Shown here in pieces: positions 8,964-16,311 of a stretch of 16,484 nucleotides of DNA (positions are counted from its first letter, which is position 1; every line of letters begins with the position of its first letter). The stretch spans positions 1 through 16,484 of the forward strand of contig JAUCNG010403361.1 of the NCBI GenBank assembly GCA_032353305.1, written 5' to 3'. The notes under the pieces are model-generated. The model was given only the letters and a program-made list of their open reading frames with translations. It had not been told where the DNA came from and did no database searches. Position numbers and translations under genes: made by a program. The DNA is from Cephalothrix spiralis. Its lineage: Eukaryota > Nemertea > Palaeonemertea > Archinemertea > Cephalotrichidae.

Positions 8964-9152
8964 AATGAGTTTCAAGAATAAATGTGGCGGGTAATTCTGA
9001 AGGGCCCAAAAATAGAAAATATTCCCAATTGCGTGACCTTGTTGACCCCTTACACTGCCGATAGTGTAAAAATTGTTTCGTCAGAGGTCAAAGGTTGTAC
9101 TCTTAACTCTTTTCAAAATGAGTTTCAAGGACAGGCACTAATGTGGCGGGTA
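8964..9152 (+). repeat. Imperfect direct repeat in the intron
   Basis: AATGAGTTTCAAG then AATGTGGCGGGTA occur at 8964-8993 and again at 9117-9152 with a longer gap. Similarity fades beyond these cores. This is a small local duplication with no evident function. Confidence 0.55.
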
Positions 9153-9316
9153 CTCAAACTCAAAAATACGCAAAATTATTTTGAGACAGTTCAAATCATA
9201 GCCTCTAACGATTCAAAAACAGTCTTTACATTTGCTCTTGCACGAAAAAAAAACAAATCCCATTATAAAACAATGTGTCAAATTTGCAGAATATAATTGA
9301 GATTTTGACTTTTCAG

Positions 9317-10810
9317 GTGAAAGAATCGATGAACGCTTTAAGAAACACACACTTTGATGCATGCAAACGCAACATGGTTTTAGCAATTGGTATTATAGAA
9401 AGTACTGGTAAAATCGACGAGGAAGAGTTCAAAATAGCCAAACGAAACGCTGACCTTGCCTTTGGCGAAGTTCCGACCACATCAGATAAAATCGGAGTAG
9501 CTAGACTAGGTTTACTAGCCGCTGTTATTCTTAATAAAGATGACATAGGCAAATGTGGGGTTTTATTAGGCCATTACCTTGGTATGGTCAACACTCTTCC
9601 CGAAGTTAAAGAAAGTGTTAAGGCTAAATGCGGAAAGGGTGTTAGGGCTAAATTAAAACGATTAAGTTTTAAAAAGGAAAGAGACGGACTTCTTTCATTG
9701 GTGGCTGAGTTTAACAAAGAATGTATAATGTGCGCATCAAAAATTGGCTGTTCTTTATCTGAAAAGAGACAAATTGGATGTGGAAAGAATGAATATGATG
9801 GACTTTTTGTTGATGATGGTCTTGGGTTAAATCTATTGAAACACCAGTCACTTAAGACTTATTCTCAAGATATGGTATTCACCCATGCTAATCATATATT
9901 ATATTTTGGAAATACAAATAAACCAATTATCACTTTTTACCGGTTGCATGATTGGAATTTAGACGAAGAAGAAATTTACGACGAAGGAATTGAAATTGAT
10001 TTTAGTGACAAAGTTATTTGTAAAAAAGGTAACGGAATTCGTTACCTATATTGCACTGAAGATGATTTCATGTTTGTACAGTATGGCGGATTGGGAATTT
10101 ATATTTACAATATTGAAGAATCTTTGATAACATCAAAAGTTCCATGTGTACGCAAAATAATAAGTGACGACGTATTGAGGGTGCATTCATTTGACGGGAA
10201 AACTTTTTACAGCCAAGGAACTAGTATATTTCATTTTGATGTTGAGGTCGACTCATCGCAGGAATACCAAGCGGAAGTATGCGGAAATATTACAGATATG
10301 ATTAACAATGAAGACGATCTATTGGTTGGGATAGAAAATTATGGAATTGCTGTCATAAACAGTGATACGATGGAAGTGAAGAAACACATTGAAACTGATT
10401 GTTGCAGAAATCTGATAATACATAATGACATTTTATATGGTACAGATGATAACTACATTTACAAGGTTGATGTTGAAAATATTGAAAACATAAGTAATCA
10501 ATGGAAGGAATCAGATGATTTTATTCAGTCTATGCACGTATTCAACGATTTTCTTTTTATTCAAGGGGCTGAGTATATTGATTTCTATTCTCTCGACGTT
10601 GACCATTTACAAAAATACGAAATAAACTGTCTAAGATTAGTTTCAACTCCTTATTATTTATTTTGCTTGAGTAAAGAATATGAAGAGAGTATATTATCTC
10701 GTCTGGAAATTAAATCAAATGATGACGATATAAGCTTTACTCCTGATTCAGATAATGATGACGATATAAGCTTTCATCCTTCTCCTGATTCAGATAATGA
10801 CTCCGGTTAA
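9317..10810 (+). CDS. Helical/propeller protein, coding exon 2 (residues 52-548)
   Basis: Long terminal exon beginning after the acceptor GACTTTTCAG and ending with TAA; an earlier in-frame ATG at 9275 lies in the intron and is not the start. Residues 52-200 are predicted mostly helical and lysine-rich (ALRNTHFDACKRNM, IAKRNADLAFGEV, ARLGLLAAVILNKDD, CGVLLGHYLGMVNTLPEVK), like helical bundles in large uncharacterised invertebrate families. Residues about 230-512 show repeated beta-strand units, for example HILYFGNTNK, DFMFVQYGGLGIYIYN, KTFYSQGTSIFHF, DDLLVGIENYGIAVIN, DILYGTDDNYIYKVD and DFLFIQGAEYIDFYS. Each has the pattern hydrophobic strand, Gly turn, hydrophobic strand, as in beta-propellers. 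Residues 520-548 are an acidic tail with a duplicated unit. No catalytic motif, signal peptide or transmembrane helix is seen, so a cytoplasmic scaffold or sensor role is only inference. Confidence 0.85.
   Translation: MKESMNALRNTHFDACKRNMVLAIGIIESTGKIDEEEFKIAKRNADLAFGEVPTTSDKIGVARLGLLAAVILNKDDIGKCGVLLGHYLGMVNTLPEVKESVKAKCGKGVRAKLKRLSFKKERDGLLSLVAEFNKECIMCASKIGCSLSEKRQIGCGKNEYDGLFVDDGLGLNLLKHQSLKTYSQDMVFTHANHILYFGNTNKPIITFYRLHDWNLDEEEIYDEGIEIDFSDKVICKKGNGIRYLYCTEDDFMFVQYGGLGIYIYNIEESLITSKVPCVRKIISDDVLRVHSFDGKTFYSQGTSIFHFDVEVDSSQEYQAEVCGNITDMINNEDDLLVGIENYGIAVINSDTMEVKKHIETDCCRNLIIHNDILYGTDDNYIYKVDVENIENISNQWKESDDFIQSMHVFNDFLFIQGAEYIDFYSLDVDHLQKYEINCLRLVSTPYYLFCLSKEYEESILSRLEIKSNDDDISFTPDSDNDDDISFHPSPDSDNDSG
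10721..10798 (+). repeat. Duplicated acidic C-terminal unit
   Basis: A 36-nt unit (10721-10756) is followed at once by a near copy with a 6-nt insertion (10757-10798). They encode DDDISFTPDSDN and DDDISFHPSPDSDN. The nucleotide identity is high, so the duplication is recent. The D/S-rich unit resembles casein-kinase-2-type phosphorylation sites. Confidence 0.9.
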
Positions 10811-10955
10811 CTCCAAAAAATACGTTTTGAGAAAAACGGCATTTTAAAGTTCATTTTCGAAAAATTTACATTATGTTTTTAAGCTATACCGAGTCGATCA
10901 CAGTATACCAAAGCGACGGAGCGTCAATTGACCCTGAGTTTCGTAAGGTCTGCAT

Positions 10956-11202
10956 ATATCTGTCGTAAGAAGGTAAACCGCGGTAACTCTGTTTTCATCG
11001 AACCGAGAAAATAGACAATTTGTAAATGTATAAGATTCCAATCTTAAATGAAGTTACGGTAATTAATTTCACGAATTAAATGATCGAAATAAGTTTCCAA
11101 ATCTTAACAGAAGATAGATATTGATGAGAAGATTGCTCTGGTATCCATACCTCATTTTTGCAAAAAGTGAGTTACCGCGCTTTACCTTCCTACGGCAGAT
11201 AT
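10956..11202. repeat. Inverted repeat just 3' of the propeller gene
   Basis: The 34-bp arm 10956-10989 (AAGGTAAACCGCGGTAACTC at its inner end) pairs with 11169-11202 (GAGTTACCGCGCTTTACCTT at its inner end) with about three mismatches. The 179-bp interior has no ORF. It may be a MITE-like element, although no target duplication is evident. It lies 146 bp beyond the stop codon, so it may fall within the 3' UTR. A possible ATTAAA polyadenylation signal lies near 11077, inside the element. Confidence 0.7.
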
Positions 11203-12415
11203 GGGCTGGTATAGTTTTCCGCAAGTTACATTTTGTTATGTTAGCTGAACCTGGTTTTGTAATGTTGTACTAGATTTAACATTCATTGCTCCTTTTGCCA
11301 TGATTAGTGCCCTGGTATCCTGTACATATATTAAAGCCCTTAGCCATAAAACCAGGAATAGTTTAGTGCCTCAGACCTTATAACTGAAGCAGGTTTTTTT
11401 CTTATTTTGCATGAAGAAGAAGAAGAAGTGTGATAAAGTTAAATTGGTGACCATAATTTCCTTATTCCAGTCACTGAACACTTTTATTAGGTTCCTATGA
11501 TTGTAAAGTCATCGTTAAACATTCGAATACACTTCTTTGAATTCATGGCGACATAAAACACACGAATAAATCATGACATCGAAAATGTAATGTTATGCGC
11601 TTTCACTTTATTACATTCCGTTGAGATACGGTACTGAAATTTATGCTATAGAGAGAGAAAAAAAATCAATTTTAACATTATTCAAAAATTTAAAGCCGAA
11701 AGCTTTTTCCAAACACAGGGTTTTTAAAAAACTGGCAAAGATCCACACGACAACTTTTAATGTCATTCTATAAAATACCATTATTTGACCAGAGTTGGGC
11801 AAATTAGTATAACTTCAACAAAATGAAATTTTAGGGCACTGTTAAGAACACCATTTCCCTTCTGTATGCAAAATATGAAGTCAATAGTGCTCGTATTTTT
11901 TTTAAACTGGAGCTGGGAATATTCTAAGGCTCACCGGATAATTATATATATAGGGGCCTAGACTGTGATTGTTTTTGAAAAACTATTTTAGACTAACCAT
12001 AATTTTTTTTTGTATTTTCCAAGAGGTGAGAGAGATATATTATTTTATCATTACTGTGAATCGAAATGTTTTATGTACCATAAAAATATGTCCAGTAGAC
12101 TGAAATAATTTCTGATATTTATAACACGTTTAGTATTAAATGTGGGTCCAGTAGACTGTTTATTACTCGTTTAATTTCATATGATTGTGGAACTGTGATA
12201 TACTTTTTGGAATTGTACTTAAACATCTGGATTGAGGTGAACAATTTATAAGTTGTCTGTTCCATCTTTATGACTTATATCTAACATCCAAAATTTGAAG
12301 CCACTAATATATGTGCCTGTGAAAAATTTATGCCTGTGCATATTTGTATCTCTGATACATGTAAATTTTGCATCGATGCAACGACAATTTATTGTTTTGA
12401 TAGCTTTTCTGACCA
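11203..12415. other. Intergenic, no gene recognised
   Basis: AT-rich sequence with a (GAA)n run at 11413-11428, a weak third copy of the 5' module at 11498-11578, and GTCCAGTAGACTG repeated at about 12090 and 12147. Overlapping short ORFs near 12295-12533 lack any domain and are interrupted by a palindrome. Confidence 0.5.
11498..11578 (+). promoter_or_regulatory. Partial third relic of the 5' regulatory module
   Basis: Contains CGTTAAACATT followed by ACAC and then CACGAATAAATCATGAC (11561-11577). These match, in order, CGTTAAAACATT and CACGAACCAATAAATCATGAC in the second module (14538-14611), but the CC of CCAAT is missing. Downstream similarity fades and no ORF follows, so it looks like a decayed copy whose gene was lost or never attached. 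Confidence 0.4.
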
Positions 12416-12452
12416 CAGAGGCATATCACAGACAGTCTGTGATGTGCCTCTG
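12416..12452. repeat. Near-perfect 37-bp palindrome
   Basis: The arms CAGAGGCATATCACAGAC (12416-12433) and GTCTGTGATGTGCCTCTG (12435-12452) are complementary at 17 of 18 positions around a single central A. It can form a cruciform or hairpin. No flanking transposon ends or target duplications were found. Confidence 0.85.
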
Positions 12453-13320
12453 GATACCGTTATATTATGTAATATAATTAAAAGATTTATTCGACGTGCA
12501 GTCATTATTTTGTATACAGTGTCCAAATATTAAGGAAAAACAGATGACGTCATATTGTCACTTAATTATGAATATTCTAGTAATAGTTCAATCACTCTAA
12601 AGTAAATCTGAAATATTTTCAGTTCATTTCAATTTTGTGTTAGTTTTATTCCCCAGAAAGGACGTTCATTTATAATGGGGTTTACCTCCTACTGGGGAAA
12701 TTGAACTTGTTGGTCCTTTGGGGAAATTGATGTAGCTCAGTTGTTGTTCCGACAGATTGAAAAAGAAGAAAATTATCTCTCTAGTCATCACTAGCAGCAA
12801 TATGACGTCATCTGACTGTCTTTCATAATATTGAGACACAGCAGCAGGGTAGACACAGTGTATATTTATATAATACGTATATATTATAAATAATGCTATT
12901 ACGGTTGGGGCCATTCTAAGTTGTATATTAAACTCTTGCTTCATTCCGGTTGTAGGCCCTATCTTTTCTGGACTTTTAATCCTTCATTATTAAAAATTAT
13001 GTAGGATACGGATACTACCTCTTGTTTGCTAGAGTAGTTGTGTACACATGTATATTGCAATAAAAATTACTACCGAAGAAATAAGAAGATTGATTACTTA
13101 TAATATAGCAACGGCTGATTTTAAAAAGGGCAATACAAACACCTATCTTCGTTCGGCACTATTGCTACTGTAACATTATCCGAAGCCATGTTTTGAGCTC
13201 GAAATATATTTTTTCTAAAATGAATATATTTATTTATTAAAGTGTTGCAATAGACTGAAGATTAAAAACGGACCAACCAAAAGGGTTTAGCAAGATCATG
13301 GTACAATTTCTTGTAAATAA
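12453..13320. other. Intergenic, no gene recognised
   Basis: AT-rich with a repeated TGGGGAAATTGA (near 12693 and 12719) and the block at 13015-13036 shared with 5316-5337. A minus-strand ORF at 12666-12944 is low-complexity and hydrophobic and is not supported as a gene. Confidence 0.45.
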
Positions 13321-13323
13321 AGT

Positions 13324-13686
13324 TCAGTGCATAGCATCGATAAAGGTTCTGCTATCAATACATACTGAATAGTAGATTGGCCACCAGAGGTCGAAGTCAG
13401 CGGAAATGAATAGTAATAAAAAGCAGTTTGACCCATAATTTATATATTTCTGGAAAGCTCTTGATACAATAATGTACATGTACTTGAAAATTATACCGAT
13501 TTTTGAAATTTCGCAAATCCGATGGAAATATTTTCGACACTCTAGGAATGTATCGTTCGCCACTTTAGATGGGTCTAAATCAGGTATTTGACCTCCACGA
13601 TTGTCATATAATTGTATTACAGACAGATATAAACATTCCCCTATTGTTCCGGAATCCGTTGTAATTTTTTCGTTTTGCGCATGCAC
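13324..13686 (-). CDS. Low-confidence minus-strand ORF, possibly a 5' exon
   Basis: Open for 120 codons from a GTG-in-frame position to TGA, which is long for such AT-rich DNA. The first part (GECLYLSVIQLYDNRGGQ, then IPDLDPSKVANDTFLECRKY) has a plausible protein-like composition; the second half (FKYMYIIVSRAF onward) looks like translated non-coding sequence. A GTATAA just after AAAATCG (near 13500) could be a donor ending the coding part, but it is weak. There is no in-frame ATG near the 5' end. Two NRF1-type motifs lie at the 5' side, as expected for a promoter. No family is recognised, and it may well be chance. Confidence 0.25.
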   Translation of the reverse strand: MHAQNEKITTDSGTIGECLYLSVIQLYDNRGGQIPDLDPSKVANDTFLECRKYFHRICEISKIGIIFKYMYIIVSRAFQKYINYGSNCFLLLFISADFDLWWPIYYSVCIDSRTFIDAMH

Positions 13687-13713
13687 AACCCTTAAACTCG
13701 ACCGCGCATGCGC
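13676..13713. promoter_or_regulatory. Pair of NRF1-type palindromic sites
   Basis: GCGCATGCGC at 13704-13713 is a perfect match to the NRF1 core palindrome, and TGCGCATGCACA at 13676-13687 is a near match, 17 bp apart from edge to edge. The site is locally GC-rich in otherwise AT-rich sequence. NRF1 sites typically lie close to animal transcription starts and are often bidirectional. They sit beside the 5' end of the uncertain ORF at 13324-13686. Confidence 0.5.
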
Positions 13714-13971
13714 ATTTCTCGAAAACTGCCAGATATTTTTTTCTTACTTTGAGTGCTTAATAAGTTAACGTCAGAGGGCTAATTCCGGCTAACGATTATT
13801 TTCGGCACTCAAGTGTTCCTAAAACAGCCTACATATATCCGTTAACCGTGACTAAATCAAGATTTGGTAAATGTTGTTACACTGTTTACAAGAAAAACAA
13901 GGAGTAAAAAAAACTTAATGCGTCAATGTATTTAAAACGTTGTGACTCTTTTTACAACTATTTCTTGTTAA
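13714..13971. other. Intergenic, no feature recognised
   Basis: AT-rich sequence between the NRF1-type sites and the 102-bp tandem duplication. No ORF, repeat or splice signal can be supported here. Confidence 0.4.
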
Positions 13972-14148
13972 CAGTGCCGAAGTTCAATCGGCTATGTAAT
14001 ACAGCCTGTATTATGGTAATGAGGTCTTCCGAATTGTGAGCTTCTTTCATACCGAGGCAATTATGCATATATACCAGTGTCCAAAGTTTAATCAGTTATG
14101 TAACACAGTATTTGTTATGGTAGTGAGGCCTTCCAAAGTGAGGCTTCC
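13972..14148. repeat. Diverged tandem duplication, 102-bp period
   Basis: 13972-14045 (CAGTGCCGAAGTTCAATCGG at the start) and 14074-14146 (CAGTGTCCAAAGTTTAATCA at the start) align along their length with substitutions and a small gap, including TATGTAAYACAG, TTATGGTARTGAGG and the GAGGYCTTCC-type ending. An ORF at 14036-14245 crosses the second copy and is considered chance. Confidence 0.75.
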
Positions 14149-14283
14149 CGTAAAAATCAATGGTTATGGTACTTTGGTCAGCTGTGATACATATTATCAG
14201 TTGTTTGACTGTGGACACTTAATGATATATTTACACAAATACTAATTTAAGTGATTAGAAAATGGTTCAAAAGGCCCCAAAAC

Positions 14284-14419
14284 ACATGCCTTTGTCACCG
14301 GGTATTATATATACACTCGTTTTGGCTTAGTTCCCGGCCGAATTGACCCTCGGTCGCACACGATCTCGGGAACACAACAAAAACTCGTGTATATCTCATA
14401 CCCGGTGACTAAGATATGT
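14284..14419. repeat. Inverted repeat with two arms of about 53 bp
   Basis: The strongest pairing is 14294-14336 with 14367-14409 (outer GTCACCGGGTAT versus ATACCCGGTGAC; inner AGTTCCCG versus CGGGAAC), with weaker outward extension to 14284 and 14419. The centre is about 30 bp. It could be a hairpin MITE; no target duplication is clear. It ends 62 bp before the 5' module of the ankyrin-kinase gene. Confidence 0.75.
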
Positions 14420-14480
14420 AATATACCAGAAGCTTATGACAACCTTATGTTTAAAAAATGAAAATATTGTATAAAACCAA

Positions 14481-14779
14481 TAGAGATAGACACGATTAGG
14501 ATTTATTCTGTTTTGTAAATTGATTTTAAATAAATAACGTTAAAACATTGTTGGCTACACAAAGAGCTAAAATCGATTCCCCTTTCTAATCACGAACCAA
14601 TAAATCATGACTTTTTAATCAGTCACACAACGCAGCTACGGCAGGTGAACACGTATCGATATTTTACATTTTGTATAGCTTTCAACAGAAAATCATCAGG
14701 ATAAACCTAATCATAGTAAAATCAAGCTTAGTTTTTGTTGAATATTGTGTCCGGGGACTTTATCATTATTCTCGGATGG
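14481..14779 (+). promoter_or_regulatory. Duplicated 5' regulatory/UTR module upstream of the ankyrin-kinase gene
   Basis: Collinear with 5878-6238 upstream of the propeller gene. It retains TCTGTTTTGTAAAT (14507-14520), ACCAATAAATCATGAC (14596-14611), CACACAACGCAGC (about 14623-14635), TTTGTATAG with TTCAACAGA (about 14671-14689), GATAAACCTAATCATAGTAA with AATCAAG (about 14700-14726) and GTGTCCGGGGACT with TATCAT (about 14747-14766). After the module the sequence reads ATATCAACAG|GTAACTTG before the coding start. The other gene has GGTTTAG|GTAACGCG before its ATG, so both may use a homologous acceptor and 5' UTR. The transcription start is unknown. Confidence 0.65.
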
Positions 14780-14811
14780 TGATATCAACAGGTAACTTGT
14801 AAATTTAAACA

Positions 14812-16311
14812 ATGGGAGATAACATGAAAAGTCAAGAACGGCAACTTGCTGCAGGAAATGCATGCTTAAAAGGGGACATAAACCTTATCGAAGACCTATT
14901 TGATAAAGGATTTGATTTCAATCAAGAACTTGTCGTGCATAATGGGTATAGACCAATACAGCTTGCTATCAGAAGCGGAAAAGAAATTGTTGTGGAAAGA
15001 TTGATTGAGTATAAGGTAGATATAGAATGCAAGACATTGGACAATAGGAAGCAACCCATAACCGAAGCTATATGTAAAGGTAATCCTAAAATCGTCAAAA
15101 TGATACTTGATGTGGGGATAGATGTAAATTTTAAAATCAGTGGGTCACCGTCAATTTCATCGGGCAGTCTCAGTCTGTTAGAATTAGTAATAGTCAGAAT
15201 GATAGGTATAGAAACTGGCACTTTAAAAGACTGTACAATGGAAGACATGATTCAAGTGTGGGAAATCATGTCACCGCACCCAACCGTCAGTAAAAAACAC
15301 AAACAAGATGCTTTCATTCTGTTAATACGCCGCTGTACACGTGATGAAAAATTGCCAAGTGAACTCTTGCCGTCTTTAATTGATCAAGGGGTCGATTTTC
15401 AAGAAACCATTCACATAAATAACCTTTATAGTGCAGTATCGCCCCTCGATATCTCTGTAATGCATGACAATGTCAAGGTTGCTAAACTACTTCTTAAAGC
15501 CGGGGCAAGAGACAATGGCACAATGGAAGTTATGATGAGAAAAGTATTGACAGTGCCGGATATGAATCTTGTTGAATATGCTGTGGGTCATCGGAAACTC
15601 GAAATATTAGAAGTCCTCCTTCAGCATAGCACTAACGAGGACGGGACTCAATTTTATAAACCAAAGGATATACAACGAGCTTCGTTACTTACCGTAGCAA
15701 GTGATCAGTTAAAATTATTTGAAATTCTGATCAGGCATGGTGCAAATTGTGATACAAATGATTTGTATATGTCAATTCAACCTATTGTTTCGAAAGCCAA
15801 TTATAAATTTCTATCGTGTCTCTTAGCAAACTATTTTTCATTTGTAACCGGGTTACCAACGGAAGATTTCAATGTTACAGAAGATGTGGATCATCAAGCA
15901 ACACAATATGACCAGTCATTGAATAGTAATGTAAATGAATTTGTAACGAATCTCAACACTTGTGACCAGATCCTTACTCATTTGGAGCAAATTATTAACT
16001 CTAGCTGCAGTCAAAATATCGAGTACGAAAATTGCCTATCTATCATTAAACATATACGGTATTGGGTTATTAAGCGCCGGAAATACGGTATGGCTTTAAA
16101 TGATGATAATAAATCCTGTAGCTACGGGCAGTTTCTTGATGACTTACCGATTGTTGTAAATTGCTATTTAGACATCTATAAAATAACATATAATGAGAAT
16201 AACATACTAGGAATGGGATCATTTGGAAAGGTTTATAAAGGAACTGTTACTACAATAGATGATGAAGTTCATGACTGTGCAGTGAAGGTGTTAAAAAATG
16301 ATATTAAATGA
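14812..16311 (+). CDS. Ankyrin-repeat protein with N-terminal part of a kinase domain, ending at an in-frame TGA
   Basis: Starts at ATG in a good context (AACAATGG); a second in-frame ATG is at 14824. Residues about 11-340 contain ankyrin-type repeats, clearest at 45-76 (GYRPIQLAIRSGKEIVVERL), 80-108 (QPITEAICKGNPKIVKMIL), 208-236 (SPLDISVMHDNVKVAKLLLK) and 290-316 (ASLLTVASDQLKLFEILIRH); others are diverged. Residues 370-455 form a helical linker. A protein kinase domain begins near 456, with the glycine loop GMGSFGKVYKG (467-477) and the ATP-binding lysine in CAVKVLK (K492). The frame then meets TGA at 16309-16311, but the same frame goes on with normal kinase sequence. The partner and pathway are unknown; ankyrin repeats usually bind proteins. 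The gene may be a pseudogene, use readthrough, or contain a sequence error. Confidence 0.85.
   Translation: MGDNMKSQERQLAAGNACLKGDINLIEDLFDKGFDFNQELVVHNGYRPIQLAIRSGKEIVVERLIEYKVDIECKTLDNRKQPITEAICKGNPKIVKMILDVGIDVNFKISGSPSISSGSLSLLELVIVRMIGIETGTLKDCTMEDMIQVWEIMSPHPTVSKKHKQDAFILLIRRCTRDEKLPSELLPSLIDQGVDFQETIHINNLYSAVSPLDISVMHDNVKVAKLLLKAGARDNGTMEVMMRKVLTVPDMNLVEYAVGHRKLEILEVLLQHSTNEDGTQFYKPKDIQRASLLTVASDQLKLFEILIRHGANCDTNDLYMSIQPIVSKANYKFLSCLLANYFSFVTGLPTEDFNVTEDVDHQATQYDQSLNSNVNEFVTNLNTCDQILTHLEQIINSSCSQNIEYENCLSIIKHIRYWVIKRRKYGMALNDDNKSCSYGQFLDDLPIVVNCYLDIYKITYNENNILGMGSFGKVYKGTVTTIDDEVHDCAVKVLKNDIK

Larger units (their letters stand above)
6709..9316 (+). other. Intron 1 of the helical/propeller gene
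   Basis: A 2,608-nt phase-0 intron running from GTAAATTG to GACTTTTCAG. It has accumulated transposon debris: an antisense LINE 3' fragment (6735-7465) and a fold-back element (7492-8291). The remaining 8292-9316 is AT-rich and carries a perfect DR4 hexamer pair and an imperfect direct repeat, but no gene. Both exons stay open across it, which favours a real gene over a chance ORF. Confidence 0.72.

Noticed and set aside
9275-9316. In-frame ATG upstream of the propeller exon as the protein start
   Set aside because: The sequence just before 9317 is a pyrimidine-rich acceptor ending TTTTCAG, and the upstream exon 6556-6708 joins in perfect phase.
12295-12533. Two overlapping plus-strand ORFs
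   Set aside because: They run through the 37-bp palindrome in different frames, with no domain, start context or homology that I recognise.
12666-12944. 92-codon minus-strand ORF
   Set aside because: Low-complexity hydrophobic translation of AT-rich DNA, with no splice or promoter support.
14922-15248. 108-codon minus-strand ORF
   Set aside because: Antisense shadow of the ankyrin-repeat coding region.
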